From: Cornus controversa
Taxonomy: Eukaryota; Streptophyta; Magnoliopsida; Cornales; Cornaceae
Direction: 5' to 3'
Length of the DNA: 64,000 bases
NCBI GenBank assembly: GCA_026545225.1
Contig: CM048852.1
Span: 53,141,146 to 53,205,145 of the forward strand
The translations under genes and the position numbers were made by a program. The notes below the pieces were generated by a model. It was not told where the DNA came from. It did no database searches and was given only the letters and a program-made list of their open reading frames with translations. Positions 32,041 through 42,636 of this stretch are shown one piece after another. How positions within the stretch are numbered: the stretch's first letter is position 1; each line of letters begins with the position of its first letter.

Positions 32041-35026
32041 CTAGGCCCGATCACGACCCATGGCCTGCTCTCCAGGTGGTGTCAAAACCAGGACAGATTG
32101 GACTTTAAACCCTGGATGAGGAAGCCTACGACGGAGCTCACGACCTTCCTGGCAAAGGGCACATGCATGGCAGAAGATATGAGTTGCAAAGTCGCAAGCT
32201 GTTTCGCATTGCTCACGTTGCGCCTCATCCTCTACAAAGCTGCCACAGCACCCACATGATCTCGCAAGTGCCTCACAGCTACCCTGCTTGAGTCAACCGG
32301 AACCATGAAACACGTACTATAATAGCAAAAACTCTAGGGCAAAGACAATACAAGGAATCACTTGTAAAGAAATAAGAAAAAAAGCAAGTCACTCAGGGTG
32401 GTAAATCAAGTTTCGCCCTCTTGAGAGGCCTTCATCACGTATTAAGTAAACAAAGAATTGAAACCAAGTTGAGAAACCTTGGATGTTGAAGTTAGGCCAA
32501 AAAAGGCCAAAGTTTAATGTAGGGCAAGTCATGGGCTAACAAAGTGAAGAGAAGCTAAACAAGAGTAAGGAAATAATCTATGAACTCCATGTTTTAACTA
32601 AAGGAAACACTCAATAGGCTGCATGTTGATAGAGGATCATGAGCTCTTGAGGATTGTTATACTTATTGATGTGAACCTCACCATAGTCTATGGAGAAAAG
32701 TGGCAATAGTAGTACACTTATTGACTGGTTCGATGAGTTGATTCAGCAAGCAAGTTTAAATATGTATGCACTGTCCACGTTTTAAGTTTTCTATCAATAT
32801 TTTACAACAATGGAACTGCAGACTGCACATGAATAGCCAATGTCAAAGACTTTTAGGATTTATGTCGCTTAACCACAAACAAATGTATTTTAAAAGTTAT
32901 AGGAGGTTAAGGACATCTACATATTTTCACTTTTAGGAATCCATTCAAACAAATCAAGAACAGTATTTTAACTCTGCCAATGTTTTTCTATTCTTGAAAG
33001 CAAAGTTGACTAAACTTAGCCAGATGCAAGATGTAAGGATTGGCTCTTCATTATTAGAAAATATTATAGCATGTTCCAGTGATGAAAGTTCTAATATCAG
33101 TTAAAGAGAAGCACAGAACCACTGTTTAACAAAATTAAAGTACTCACACAAAAAAAACTCAGAATCTAAACAGTCAACCCATGCAAAGTGAAGTCATTTG
33201 AAAACTCAAGTACCTTTAAAAAACACATTAAAACTGACAGTTTACATAAGATGAGGACGGGACCAGAGCTTAGAAATGGAAAATATAAACTTGCCTCTAG
33301 GTTGAACTTCCGGCGGATAGCTGTACGACTAGGATATGAGAACCATGGTGCGAGGCAGTTCCAGCCGAAAAAAGCTTTTCCAATCAGGTATAGACCAGAA
33401 TATGGCAAGCAGTGATTTGTGAAAGTCCCAGGCCGAGATCCGAGCCTCTCAGCATTGCTTCCATACAGCACACAAGGGGCCACACTTCCAAGGAGACCTA
33501 CCAAACATCAAGATTATGAATAGAAAACGAAGACTGAGAAGCAAATGAAGAATAGTGATCAAAATGAAATGAATGAAATTGAAATATCAAATATCATCCT
33601 TGCCTTAATCCCGTATGAATGGGGCCGGCCACATGAAATTGAAATATCAAAACCCAAAAGTAGAGTAGCAAGAGAGAGAGGATTGATAAATCAGTTGATA
33701 ACAACTGATCCAACATTTTAAATTTGCTTCAATTGAATAAACTTAGAAAATTGTTCTACAAATACAGGATCCCTCACAAAAGCTAACTAATACCATGAAA
33801 CAAATAGGCAACTAAAAGTTTGCCCACAAAGTCAATTTGATTTTTGGCCAACTATGCACATAAAATACTAACACTGTGGATCAGTTTAACAAACACAAAA
33901 CCCAAGTCGGATGCACATCTCCCACTGATCATGTGTGAATTTAATCATATCAAAGCTGCAACTTGGTAGCAGCTGCTACCGAAGGTGACAAGTTTTTTGC
34001 AAATAACAGATCAAGTGAAACAATGACTCAAACATAGTGCAGTTCTCAAACCACATAAATAACTAATCCAGTATGTAACCCTTGGTACCCATGCTTACGA
34101 ACTCTGTATCACCCAGGAAATGATCCCATAAAAAAGTATGGAGTGAATGGCTCTTCTATATATCAATCGCTAATACACTGTTCTATATATATATGTGTGT
34201 GTGTGTGTGGTCCAGGTTTGAAAATTGAGTTTTCTGTTATCATAATGATCCTATCACAACCGCATGACTCCCCATTTGGATTGATCATCATTCTAATCAC
34301 TAGAATTTAGTTGCCAGCAACTTTAAAAAATAATTAACAAATAAATTAGCATAAAATTCAACAATTAATTAATATTTCTCAAAACAACTAATCAACAATA
34401 ACAAATAAGCATGTAATTCATTAAACTCAATCTTTGAGCGAAAACAAATGATGTCAATGTATTAAAAGAAACTCACAAACTTCAAAATCACTGCAACAGA
34501 ACTCATCGTTGCAGCCAAGACGAGCACAAATACATACACAACACATATACATACATCATATATATGTATATATGCATGAAATTCATATAGCAGTAGCACA
34601 ACACAGATCAATAATTAATACTAGAATCAACAGATCAAACCAGGACGTAAAAACCAAATGGCCATCACAAATAAACATGTAATTCATTAAACTTAAGCCT
34701 AGTAGGTCAAATAAACGATACAAACGTATTAAAGAAAACTCACAAACTTCAAGATCACTGCTACAGAACTCATCGTTGCGGCCAAGACAAGCGAATAGGC
34801 CCGAGTCCCACTGAGTCCGACGCAAAGGCTCGCCCACCACGCTCCCGTGCCCTAACGGCACCCCATCAGCGGTCCACCAAAAGGGAACGTCGGAAGGCGG
34901 CGCAGGCGATGGTTTCGTGGCCGCATACGGCTGAACAGCGGTGGCCGGATCGGCGGGTTTCTTCTCGTCGTCTACCTTGGGTTGCTGCTTGATCAGGAGG
35001 GGGTTGGATTCCTCGGAATTAGCCAT
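32041..35026 (-). CDS. CNR8: PLAC8-family protein, cell number regulator 8-like, three exons
   Basis: Exons are 34744-35026, 33295-33497 and 32041-32283 (minus strand), joining into a 242-aa protein. Exon 1 gives MANSEESNPLLIKQQPKVDD, a proline/alanine-rich stretch, WWTADGVPLGHGSVVGEPLR and ACLGRNDEFCSSDLEV. Exon 2 gives CLLGSVAPCVLYGSNAERLG with the hydrophobic segment CLPYSGLYLIGKAFFGWNC and FSYPSRTAIRRKFNLE. Exon 3 gives GSCEALARSCGCCGSFVEDE through PPGEQAMGRDRA. This is the cysteine-rich PLAC8 layout of plant CNR8-type proteins; relatives affect organ cell number or divalent metal transport at the plasma membrane. Intron 1 is phase 1 with GTGAGT. Intron 2 uses a GC donor (GAG then GCAAGT, 33294-33293) and a CAG acceptor, phase 0. 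Every residue across both joins fits the family. Confidence 0.92.
34397..34795 (-). repeat. Duplication of the exon 1 end and donor site inside intron 1 of the CNR8-like gene
   Basis: Segments 34664-34795 and 34397-34526 share long blocks, including the last 50 bases of exon 1 and the GTGAGT donor. The intronic copy (34477-34526) still resembles exon 1 codons (NDEFC.SDFEV) and keeps an intact donor at 34476-34475. Offset is about 267 bases. Using the decoy donor would add a stop codon, so the outer donor at 34743 is the functional one. Confidence 0.8.
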
Positions 35027-35700
35027 GAAGACGAAGTAAGAACAGAAACCCAGAAGAGGGAAGAGAGAGAATGTGGATTTGGAACCCTAGAAATGTAGAA
35101 TCAGAGAACTGGGCGAAGAGATCAATCAAAGGTCAAAGGTCTCTGTTTTGTAAGTTTGCTTTTTGTTTTTTCTTTTTCTTTAAAACAACAGCTGAAAAAA
35201 CTAGTAATTCTTTGGTTTCATGTAAATTGTCATTTGATTAACTTAAACAGTAGGAGTAGCAAAGATAAGATAAGAAGGAAAGAAAGAAATAAATTGTGAT
35301 AGTAAGGTTTAACCAACCATATAATTTGTCCCCTTTGGTAGCTAAATATCTATATAATATGGAGTGCAATTTAATCATAAACAACATCACATTAATTATG
35401 GAATTGTTTGAGAATATTATACTCCTAATTTTTTCTTTATTTCTCTAAATTAAATTGTGCAAGCAAAATGTAGCAATCTTCCTATTAGCAATTCATAGGG
35501 TGGGGACTAGCCGACTAGGGAAGATAATCTTTATTAATGTTGAAAATGACAATTCATCAAAGTTCAAAATTACACAATTTCAACTATTATAATATTTGTA
35601 CTTTGAAAATATTAAAAATTTGTTCACCTGAAAATTATGGTAAATATTGATTAAAAGTAGACAATTTAATTTTAAGTGTAAATATCACTTTTGCACTCTT
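35027..35700 (-). other. Upstream region of the CNR8-like gene
   Basis: Contains the probable leader (35027-35110) and promoter. No separate gene seen. Confidence 0.4.
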
Positions 35701-36640
35701 AAGGTTTGAATTTATTACAAAACTCCAACTTTGCCATGCCCTGTAAAGCAACCAACTCCAACTTTGCCATGTAAAGCAACCATCATCTTCAGCCACCAAT
35801 CTCAATGTCGAAACAACCATGTCCGAACCATTGCTGAGCCACCTATTGGAACACCATTGCCACCATGTTTACTGAAATGTACGGAGTCGTGTGATGATCA
35901 CAGAGCAAATTATAGGCTCACTGTGAAGCTTCATTCCACTGCCATTCTGGCCATACTGAGAAGACCTACAACCAGCCACCTATGCCACCACAACCGAGCT
36001 CCTCTTCGTCGTCATCCCGATCACCACCATGGCCCAACCTCTATCAAACATCCATCACCATTTCCACCACGAACACACCCATCACCGATTCCATCAAGCT
36101 CCATTGCGAAGACCCGTGTCTTCACCATCTTCAATAGCACAGAGCCACCACCTAAGTTTCTCACCACCGTCATCATTTCCTCCATGAAAGACCCACCAAG
36201 TGTAAGGGAGAGAAACGTTGAAATTGTGATTAGTAAATTTTTAGCATCGTTTGTTTTTTCTTTTTATATATAAATTGATCTTTACAAAGATCTCTATATT
36301 CTTTCCAATATATATATATATATGTAAAGTATTGATTAATTTTCACAATTGAATTATAATCTAGTAGAGACGAGAGAGAAGGAGAAAGAAGAGAAAAAAG
36401 GAGAGAAAGTTGGGGTATGTTAGTATTTTATGTAATTTTTTAGGTTAAATAGGTTGTTTGATAAAGTCAAAGGGCATACAAGTGTTTTTGCACAGTGACA
36501 GAGTTGTCTATACATGATTTGGGGTTACTTTAATAGACGGTGCATAACGTTTGGGTTTATACTCACACTATAATCAAATTTTCTCTTTGTGTGAAATAAG
36601 TTCAAACCATAGGAAATGTTAGTGATATTTACCTTATATT
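35701..36640. other. CCACC-rich repeat-like DNA
   Basis: The segment 35731-36273 holds a 180-codon frame rich in His, Pro and Thr from CACCA-type words. It lacks a recognisable domain, and it contains a U5-like fragment, so I treat it as non-coding, possibly the interior of a Mutator-like element. Confidence 0.4.
35872..35914 (+). pseudogene. U5: U5 snRNA 5' fragment
   Basis: The 43 bases align to the first 45 bases of the U5 locus at 39360 (shared TGAAAT.TACGGAG.CGT, TGATGA.CACA.AGC.AA.TAT), then similarity stops before loop I. There is no promoter, loop I or Sm site, so it is a fragment only. Confidence 0.5.
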
Positions 36641-36929
36641 TAATTAGGGTTGGGCTTAAATTAAAATGCCAATAATTCGAACCAGAATTGTAATATTATT
36701 TTTATACATATTTTTTATTTTAAATATATCATATATAATATTCAAATTATGATAATCTTTTCTTCTCAATTTTCTTTATTTAAATTTTAATTTATTGTAT
36801 GTTAACATTTTGGAGAATTCATTTCTTAAAAATTTGTTTGTAATTTTTTAAAAATATGTATCAAGTTCTTAATTTTATTTTATGTTTAGGAGTAATTTAA
36901 TGTGAAACTAACTAAATATTATTTAAAAT

Positions 36930-38050
36930 TTTTAATATGGAGATTAGTCATATAGATAACTCGAGTTTAAAAATTTAAGAATAATTGGGCTCGGATTGAG
37001 TAGTTAGGGTTGAAGACCGGATTAGAATTAAACATTTTACATGTCAGTGAACCATCCACTCCCGAACAAATGAGTTTGATGTTGAAGAGAGAAAGAGAAG
37101 GCTAAGTTGCAATGATCCTGAAGTCATTTATGTTCCCACATCGAGATAAACACAAACCGCTTTCATTTAAATATAATGCAAGCACCTAAACATGTGAAAG
37201 TCACATAGCCGTGTGGTATTGTGCGCTCGCCACTCAAAGCGGCATTTGCTTATTTTTGAAGGGATGTTTCCTCGAAAAATTTCCCTATATTCAATGTTCA
37301 ATCTTTCTAGCAAAATATATATAATCTACTGCTTCTGATAAAAAAATAAAAATGTCATGAAAAAATGACTTGGATTTGAAAAGTCCATGAATAAATCCAT
37401 TGTTGGGAGAAGGGAATTCACTGAAATACCTTAAAATAAAGTATAATTGGAGATTGATTATAAATTACAGCATTTACGACAATGAAAATCATTTCTAACA
37501 ATGATGGAGTTCTGTGTTTTTTTTTTACATGTTTACATTTTTTCTTATTAAATTAATATAAATATTCATTAATATATGAATTAACACCTGAAAATTGTCA
37601 ATCCATGACTCTTGCTGCAATTATAACATGTTTTTATCATGCATATAGTGATCAAATCTTGTAAGAGTATCTTCAATTGATGCTTCAAATTTCATACTTC
37701 AAAATGTGGCAAATTGGAATATATGGTATTTTGGTATACTCTACCCGATGTCAAATTTATTAATTTATTGCGATTATAAAATACATTTTAAAATAATAAT
37801 AATAACTCATAGATTAAAATAATGAGAAAAATTCATTTGATATACTATTTTTTGATATGCTAAATTTGACATACTTGATAATATGCCAAATGCCAAGTAA
37901 GAATTTTAGATATCAGTTTAAGAAGTTTTTGATGTCAAAAGTAGTAGTTGAAATGTCACGTATGATTTGACATATCTGTTGAAAATTCTCTAAATATTCA
38001 ATTCTCTTATTATCACTAAAATTTATTAAAGAATGTACTCGTTAGTTATC
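36930..38050 (+). repeat. Segmental duplication, left copy (contains U5 locus 1)
   Basis: Collinear blocks recur at 39780-43165, among them GATTGAGTAGTTAGGGTTGA, ACATTTTA.ATGTCAG, GTCATTTATGTTCCCACATC, ACAATGATGGAGTTCTGTG and TGTCACGTATGATTTGACAT. This copy lacks the two large insertions of the right copy. Confidence 0.85.
37133..37286 (+). pseudogene. U5: U5 snRNA locus 1, loop I deleted
   Basis: The upstream USE-like box TTCCCACATCG (37133-37143) and a TATAAT box (37172-37177) are kept. The RNA region (about 37196-37286) lines up with locus 3 but lacks about 46 bases covering the whole loop I hairpin, the part that touches exon ends in the spliceosome. The Sm-like stretch TTATTTTTGAAGG is kept. 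Without loop I it cannot act as U5, so it is a pseudogene even if transcribed. Confidence 0.8.
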
Positions 38051-38643
38051 ACTAAAATTTGATTATCAATAACAATTCAGAAAACTTTAAAGAAGTGTAA
38101 TTATCTTGTTTCTCAATTGCTTGAGTGTCCTGCCTTAATGCTCAACTGATCCTTTTATTTATAACCTCTTGGATCATACCCAAAAGATGTTGAATATTTT
38201 CCTTCTTCCCTAAGGCATAGTTCATCATCATTTTCCTTAGCTTGAAACCACCTAGGAGGTCAAGTGCTCTCCGTAACTTCAAACATGGAGTAAGCTAAAC
38301 ATTTTGCATACAACTTCATTACTGGAATTGATTTAACCAATACAAATTTATTGCTTCCATGTGAATGTGATGCATGGTTCAGTAAAAAAATAGAGGGTAG
38401 GTGGATGTGGTACTTTACTGGCTAAATGTTCAAGCGTTTTATTTATAGGACACATTGCTTAAAATTGAAGTCAATGAACATGGTTAATATAGCAACTGAC
38501 AAATGGTCCAAGAATGAATGCACAAAAGAACTTCTAAACTGCCATTAGAGCTGAATTTAACTTTATTGCAGAGTCTGAAGATCCAATTTAGGGGTAAAGA
38601 GGTTCCTCAAAGTTCTTTACTAAATGACCCTTTTTTTTAAAGT
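38051..38643. other. Intergenic DNA, nothing recognised
   Basis: No gene or defined element that I can support. Confidence 0.5.
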
Positions 38644-38783
38644 AATGATACAGATATCAAATTCGATAATTTTTGAATGAATTTTTATAAGTAGAGGATG
38701 ACATCACGATGACGTCATGATGATGTCACACCACACTTACATAAATTCATTCGAAAATAATCAAATTCGGAGGATGTATCATT
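38644..38783. mobile_element. Palindromic MITE-like element
   Basis: AATGATACAG… and …TGTATCATT close a 140-bp imperfect palindrome. The arms share ATCAAATTCG, GAATGAATTT and GATGACATCA words, with a TGACGTCA palindrome-like centre. Flanks are T-rich, so no target duplication can be fixed. Confidence 0.6.
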
Positions 38784-39287
38784 TTTTCCTTTTTTTTTAG
38801 ATGATGGTGGTATTGGACACATAAAATACCCGTTTCACATATATGGAACAATTACCAAAAAAAAAAAATCTCCAGAGTGGTTACAAAGGGATTCTTGATT
38901 TTGAGGTATTCGAGGGAACTGACCATTTGAATAATTTGACTTTGAGGTACTCAAGGGGTGTGCCCGAGTTAAGTTTCAATATAAGAAGACAAGATAAAAT
39001 GGGGATCATTTCAAGCTAGAGCACAAGTCATCAAGAGATTCCATGATCAACAAGATACACTGAGGTCTAAGCTGTATTATTGAATTTTCTGCTTATTTAC
39101 ATCAGTTAACAAGTTTTATTTTTTCTTTTGATGAACTCTGTTATAAGCCAAAATTTTATTAGAAGCTGTTGGTTAAGAGAGCTAGTGTGATATTAAAAAT
39201 GGTGAGAGAGAGAGATGCAAAAGCCATTGGTTAAAGTTTAGAGAGAGAGAAAGAGTGAGAGATGAATGAAGCCTGAAGTCATTTATA
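38784..39287. other. Upstream region of U5 locus 2
   Basis: Poly-A and GAGA-rich stretches, no gene. The last 60 bases lead into the USE box. Confidence 0.45.
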
Positions 39288-39340
39288 ATCCCATATCGAA
39301 AAGAATAAGTGAACACGAGCCACCCTCGTGGGTATATAAT
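39288..39340 (+). promoter_or_regulatory. Pol II-type snRNA promoter (USE and TATA) of U5 locus 2
   Basis: ATCCCATATCG (39288-39298) matches the plant upstream sequence element RTCCCACATCG at ten of eleven bases. TATATAAT (39333-39340) follows after 34 bases. In plants a spacing near 33-34 marks RNA polymerase II snRNA genes and about 24 marks Pol III genes, so Pol II is expected, as for U5. The RNA start should lie about 30 bases further on, near 39360. Confidence 0.85.
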
Positions 39341-39359
39341 GGAAGCACCTATATTTGTT

Positions 39360-39491
39360 GAAATTTACGGAGCCGTCTGATGAGCACACAGCGAACTATT
39401 CTTTCGCCTTTTACTAAAGAATACCGTGTCCTCGTCACTCATAGCGGCATACGCCTATTTTTGGAGGGGTGTTTCCTTCGGGAACTACACC
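39360..39491 (+). ncRNA. U5: U5 spliceosomal snRNA, locus 2 (looks intact)
   Basis: U5 is the snRNA of the U4/U6.U5 tri-snRNP whose loop I aligns the two exons during splicing. The invariant loop I GCCTTTTAC lies at 39406-39414, closed by the stem TATTCTTT/AAAGAATA. A lower stem pairs TGATGAG with CTCGTCA. The Sm-protein site ATTTTTGG is at 39457-39464. A 3' hairpin follows: GGTGT/ACACC below and TTCC/GGAA above, capped by a TTCG tetraloop. Eleven bases after it, AGTTAAA (39502-39508) fits the plant snRNA 3'-end element AGTNNAA. Both ends of the RNA are estimated to within a few bases. With promoter, loop, Sm site, 3' hairpin and 3' box all present, this is the best candidate for a working gene. 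Confidence 0.9.
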
Positions 39492-39501
39492 AACAATTCT
39501 A

Positions 39502-39508
39502 AGTTAAA
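39502..39508 (+). terminator. snRNA 3'-end box of U5 locus 2
   Basis: AGTTAAA preceded by CA-containing sequence agrees with the plant U-snRNA 3'-end formation element CA(N)3-10AGTNNAA. Confidence 0.7.
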
Positions 39509-39870
39509 TATTTTCTTTCTTATACAATATTTCTACTCAGAAAATATTAAATTTCTTAACCTAAAAATTATTTTTTATTTAAAGGAAATATTGATTTGAC
39601 GTTAACAAATCATAGTTAGGTCGATTTTGTTATGATATATTATGGGTAGGGTGTAACTTGTTATGTTATGATATATTAAGGATAGGGGTCTTGTAAGTTC
39701 AAAAATCTCAACTCAAATTTAAATTTAATTATGATTGAATTTGAGTTGAAGTGCCATTGTATTAGAATTGTAATGTTATTTTAGTCATATAGATAACTTG
39801 AGTTTAAGATTTTAAGAACGAGGATTGGATTGAGTAGTTAGGGTTAGAAATTGGGTTAGGATTGAATATT

Positions 39871-40817
39871 GGGTAAAATACCAGTTACACCTATTCAGTT
39901 TAGACAATATTTCAACTAAATCCCCTTTAGTTTCAATAATCTCGACTACACTCCATATAACTAACGTTCGTCAAATGTACTAGTGAATTTACGATTTTAC
40001 CCATAATTAATATATTTAATTTAATCAATAAAAGTTGGTGATGCTAAAAGATCTAATTGCCCTCCCTTGTATTGAATCAATTTTTCCTCCCTAACCTCCC
40101 CTCTCTCTCTAACTCTCCCTCTCAGTTTCTCTTCCCCTCTCTCTCTCCATTGCCTACCAACCACCATCGCCAGCTGGAGCACCATCGTATATCACCTCTG
40201 TTTCCCATTCTCTCAGAAGTGGGTTTGTTTCAGTCCCCCTATTTTCTCCTATTTCATTCTTTATCCTCTTTCTAGGGTTTTGGTTTCTCTCTCTAAATTC
40301 CTAATCATCCATGGTGGCTGCTGATATAGAGTTCAGATGCTTTGTCGGTGGGCTCGCATTGAAGAAATACCCTAATCGAAAGTCCATTTTGCTAGGTCTC
40401 AAAAATCGAATCTGAACCAATTCGGCTTTGTAAACCATTGACATAGGCATGGCAGCTCCTCCATGGTGACGGTGGAATTGCAGGCTGTTTAGTGGCAATG
40501 AAGAGATATTGTGTTGGGTCTCGGCTTTGGACAGTGGTTTTCATCGGTCTGTGCATGTGGTGGGCCTTCAATGATGGAGTTGTTTCGTGACAATGAAGAG
40601 GTTGGGTTGATGAACAATGGGTTGGTGCAGATGGATTTGTTATGAGATGGTTCTGAGGTGATGAAGATGGTGGATTGATGATTCTTAGTAGTTGTCTAGT
40701 GAAGCTTGGTCAATGGGATAATGGTGGTGGCTGGTGAGCTTCGATTTGCTGTGGAAGATGATGAACAGTGGTTATGTGCATATATATATATATATACATA
40801 CATACATATATATATAT

Positions 40818-40859
<42 letters not shown>

Positions 40860-41197
40860 AACAAATAATAGTATATAGATATAAATATATCAACACATGT
40901 ATGTAGCATAATAATACATAAACGAAAGTGATAGAGGCATTGTTGTACATTTATTTCCATAAGTTGAGAATATTTTTTGTAATAGTCCATTGTTTAACGA
41001 GATCAAAGATGTCATTTTATGTATGAGAAGGGCAAAAATGTCCATTTATATACTTTTCTTCCGTTGACGTCACACTAATGGAGGGAACAAATCGATACGT
41101 GAACCCAAAATTAATGAGGTGTAGTCAAGATTATTAAAACTAGAGGGGATGTAGTCAGGATATTGCCTAAACTGATTAGTGGAAGTGGTATTTACCC
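39871..41197. mobile_element. Mutator-like non-autonomous element, 1.3 kb
   Basis: Terminal inverted repeats of about 100 bp (GGGTAAAATACCAGTTACAC at left; the inverse of …GGAAGTGGTATTTACCC at right) are flanked by TTGAATATT and TTGAACATT (39862-39870, 41198-41206), eight of nine bases equal. The interior has a CT-rich, 5'-leader-like block (40080-40290) and GGTTGATGAA-type repeats but no recognised gene piece, so capture of host DNA is possible but unproven. A TA/CATA microsatellite lies at 40781-40857. Confidence 0.8.
40781..40857. repeat. Complex (TA)n(CATA)n microsatellite
   Basis: Alternating TA runs and TACATACATA blocks; frames through it give tyrosine-isoleucine runs on both strands. 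Confidence 0.95.
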
Positions 41198-41361
41198 TTG
41201 AACATTTTATATGTCAGATTGGACGAGTGAACCGTTCACTCACAGACGATGAAGTCTAAGATGTAATGAGTTAACCATCCATTCACAGACAAACCACTTA
41301 GATGTTGAAGAGAAAGAGAGAGAGAAAAGGCAAAGTTGCAATGGCCCTAAAGTCATTTATG

Positions 41362-41413
41362 TTCCCACATCGAGATGGATAAGCAAACACAAGCCGCTTT
41401 CATTTATATATAA
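41362..41413 (+). promoter_or_regulatory. Pol II-type snRNA promoter of U5 locus 3
   Basis: TTCCCACATCG (41362-41372) differs from the USE consensus RTCCCACATCG only at the first base. TATATATAA (41405-41413) follows after 32 bases, close to the Pol II snRNA spacing. Confidence 0.8.
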
Positions 41414-41432
41414 TGCAAGCACCTAAAGATGT

Positions 41433-41563
41433 GAAAGTCACAGAGACGTGTGGTGAGCACAAAGCCAAATATTCTTTCGCCTTTTACTAAAGAATACCGT
41501 GCGCTCACCACTCAAAGTGGCATACGCCTATTTTTGAAGGAATGTTTCCTTGGGAAATTTCCC
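41433..41563 (+). ncRNA. U5: U5 spliceosomal snRNA, locus 3 (variant or early pseudogene)
   Basis: Loop I GCCTTTTAC (41479-41487) and its stem are identical to locus 2. The lower stem GTGGTGAGC/GCTCACCAC is a perfect nine-pair helix whose bases differ from locus 2 on both sides, so pairing is kept. The Sm site is ATTTTTGA. The 3' hairpin differs from locus 2: TTTCC/GGAAA with a TTG loop replaces the TTCG-capped stem. The 3'-end box is weaker (TGTTCAA for AGTNNAA). It may be an expressed variant or a copy that has begun to decay. Confidence 0.75.
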
Positions 41564-41715
41564 TACAATTTAATGTTCAATTTTTCTGGTAAAATATTTA
41601 TAATTTTTTGCTTCTTTTAAAATTTCAAATTAATGAGATTAGAAGAAATAAATAAAAATGTCATGAAGAAATGACTTGGATTAGAAAAATATAATTGGAG
41701 ATTGATTATAAATTA

Positions 41716-42636
41716 AAGTAAATTGTAAAACAACTCTCATACTTTACCCATTTTGCAAATCCCTTGAAGTTCAAAAAATTCCCTAAACTTCGTAAAATGG
41801 GCAACAAATGTAATCAAAAATGAAAAATTACAAAACTTTGCAAATCCCTTGAGGTTCAAAACCCCCCCTAAACTTCATAAAATGGACAACAAATGTAATC
41901 AAAAATTACAAAACTATCCATTGGTGGAAATTGTCAAATTTCTTTTTTTCTTTTTGCATTTTACTTTAATAATTTTATAGACAATGAATTTTAATGCACA
42001 AATAAAAAAACATATGAACTACCAATAAACGTAACTTTTGGAGTTAGATGTAATTTTCTAAACTTCACTAAACATATTTTAGATTTGATTTTGGTGAATC
42101 TTTTGATATATTTAATTTATAAGATTTTACAAAAAATGTATATAAAAAGAAAAAAAATGCTATTGTTGGAAAATAAAGCAATAAACATATATAAATTCAA
42201 GAATTAGATGTAACAATTTAGAATTATAATATATATAGTATAGATTCATTTATTTGTATTTAAAAATTAAAAAATATATATAATTTGCGGACAATGTTAA
42301 CCACTAATTTATTATGAAGTAGAAGGGAAATTTGGTAGAAAACGTGTTTGAATGTAAATATAATTCTTTGTCAACAGTCATATAGTTTAGAGAATATTAG
42401 TAATTTATTTTTTAATTTATAAGGTGTTAAAATGTATATAAAATATAAAAGAATATATAAAATTTTACTCAAATCTTAGGGGTAAAGGGTATTTTTGAAA
42501 TTTTTATTTTTCATTGATGGAGAGGGGGCTCTTTTGCACAAAATGTGATAGTTAAATGGTATTTTGAACAAAAAAAAATTAGGTTTTTTTTTTTGTAAAA
42601 TGGGTAAAATATAGAGGGATTTTTTGCATTTTACCC
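41716..42636. mobile_element. Mutator-like non-autonomous element, 0.9 kb
   Basis: Identical nonamers TATAAATTA flank it (41707-41715, 42637-42645). The ends (AAGTAAATTGTAAAACAACT … TTTTGCATTTTACCC) are inverted repeats of about 45 bp sharing TTTACCCATTTT. Near its left end an 86-bp unit (AAATCCCTTGA.GTTCAAA… ) is tandemly duplicated (about 41755-41925). No coding capacity. Confidence 0.8.

Noticed and set aside
35731-36273. 180-codon open frame rich in His, Pro and Thr
   Set aside because: No domain, composition follows from CACCA repeats, and it overlaps a U5-like fragment; treated as non-coding repeat DNA.
40057-40275. CT-rich frame that looks like a plastid transit peptide
   Set aside because: It sits inside a Mutator-like element, has no domain and reflects TCTCTC/CCTTCC composition.
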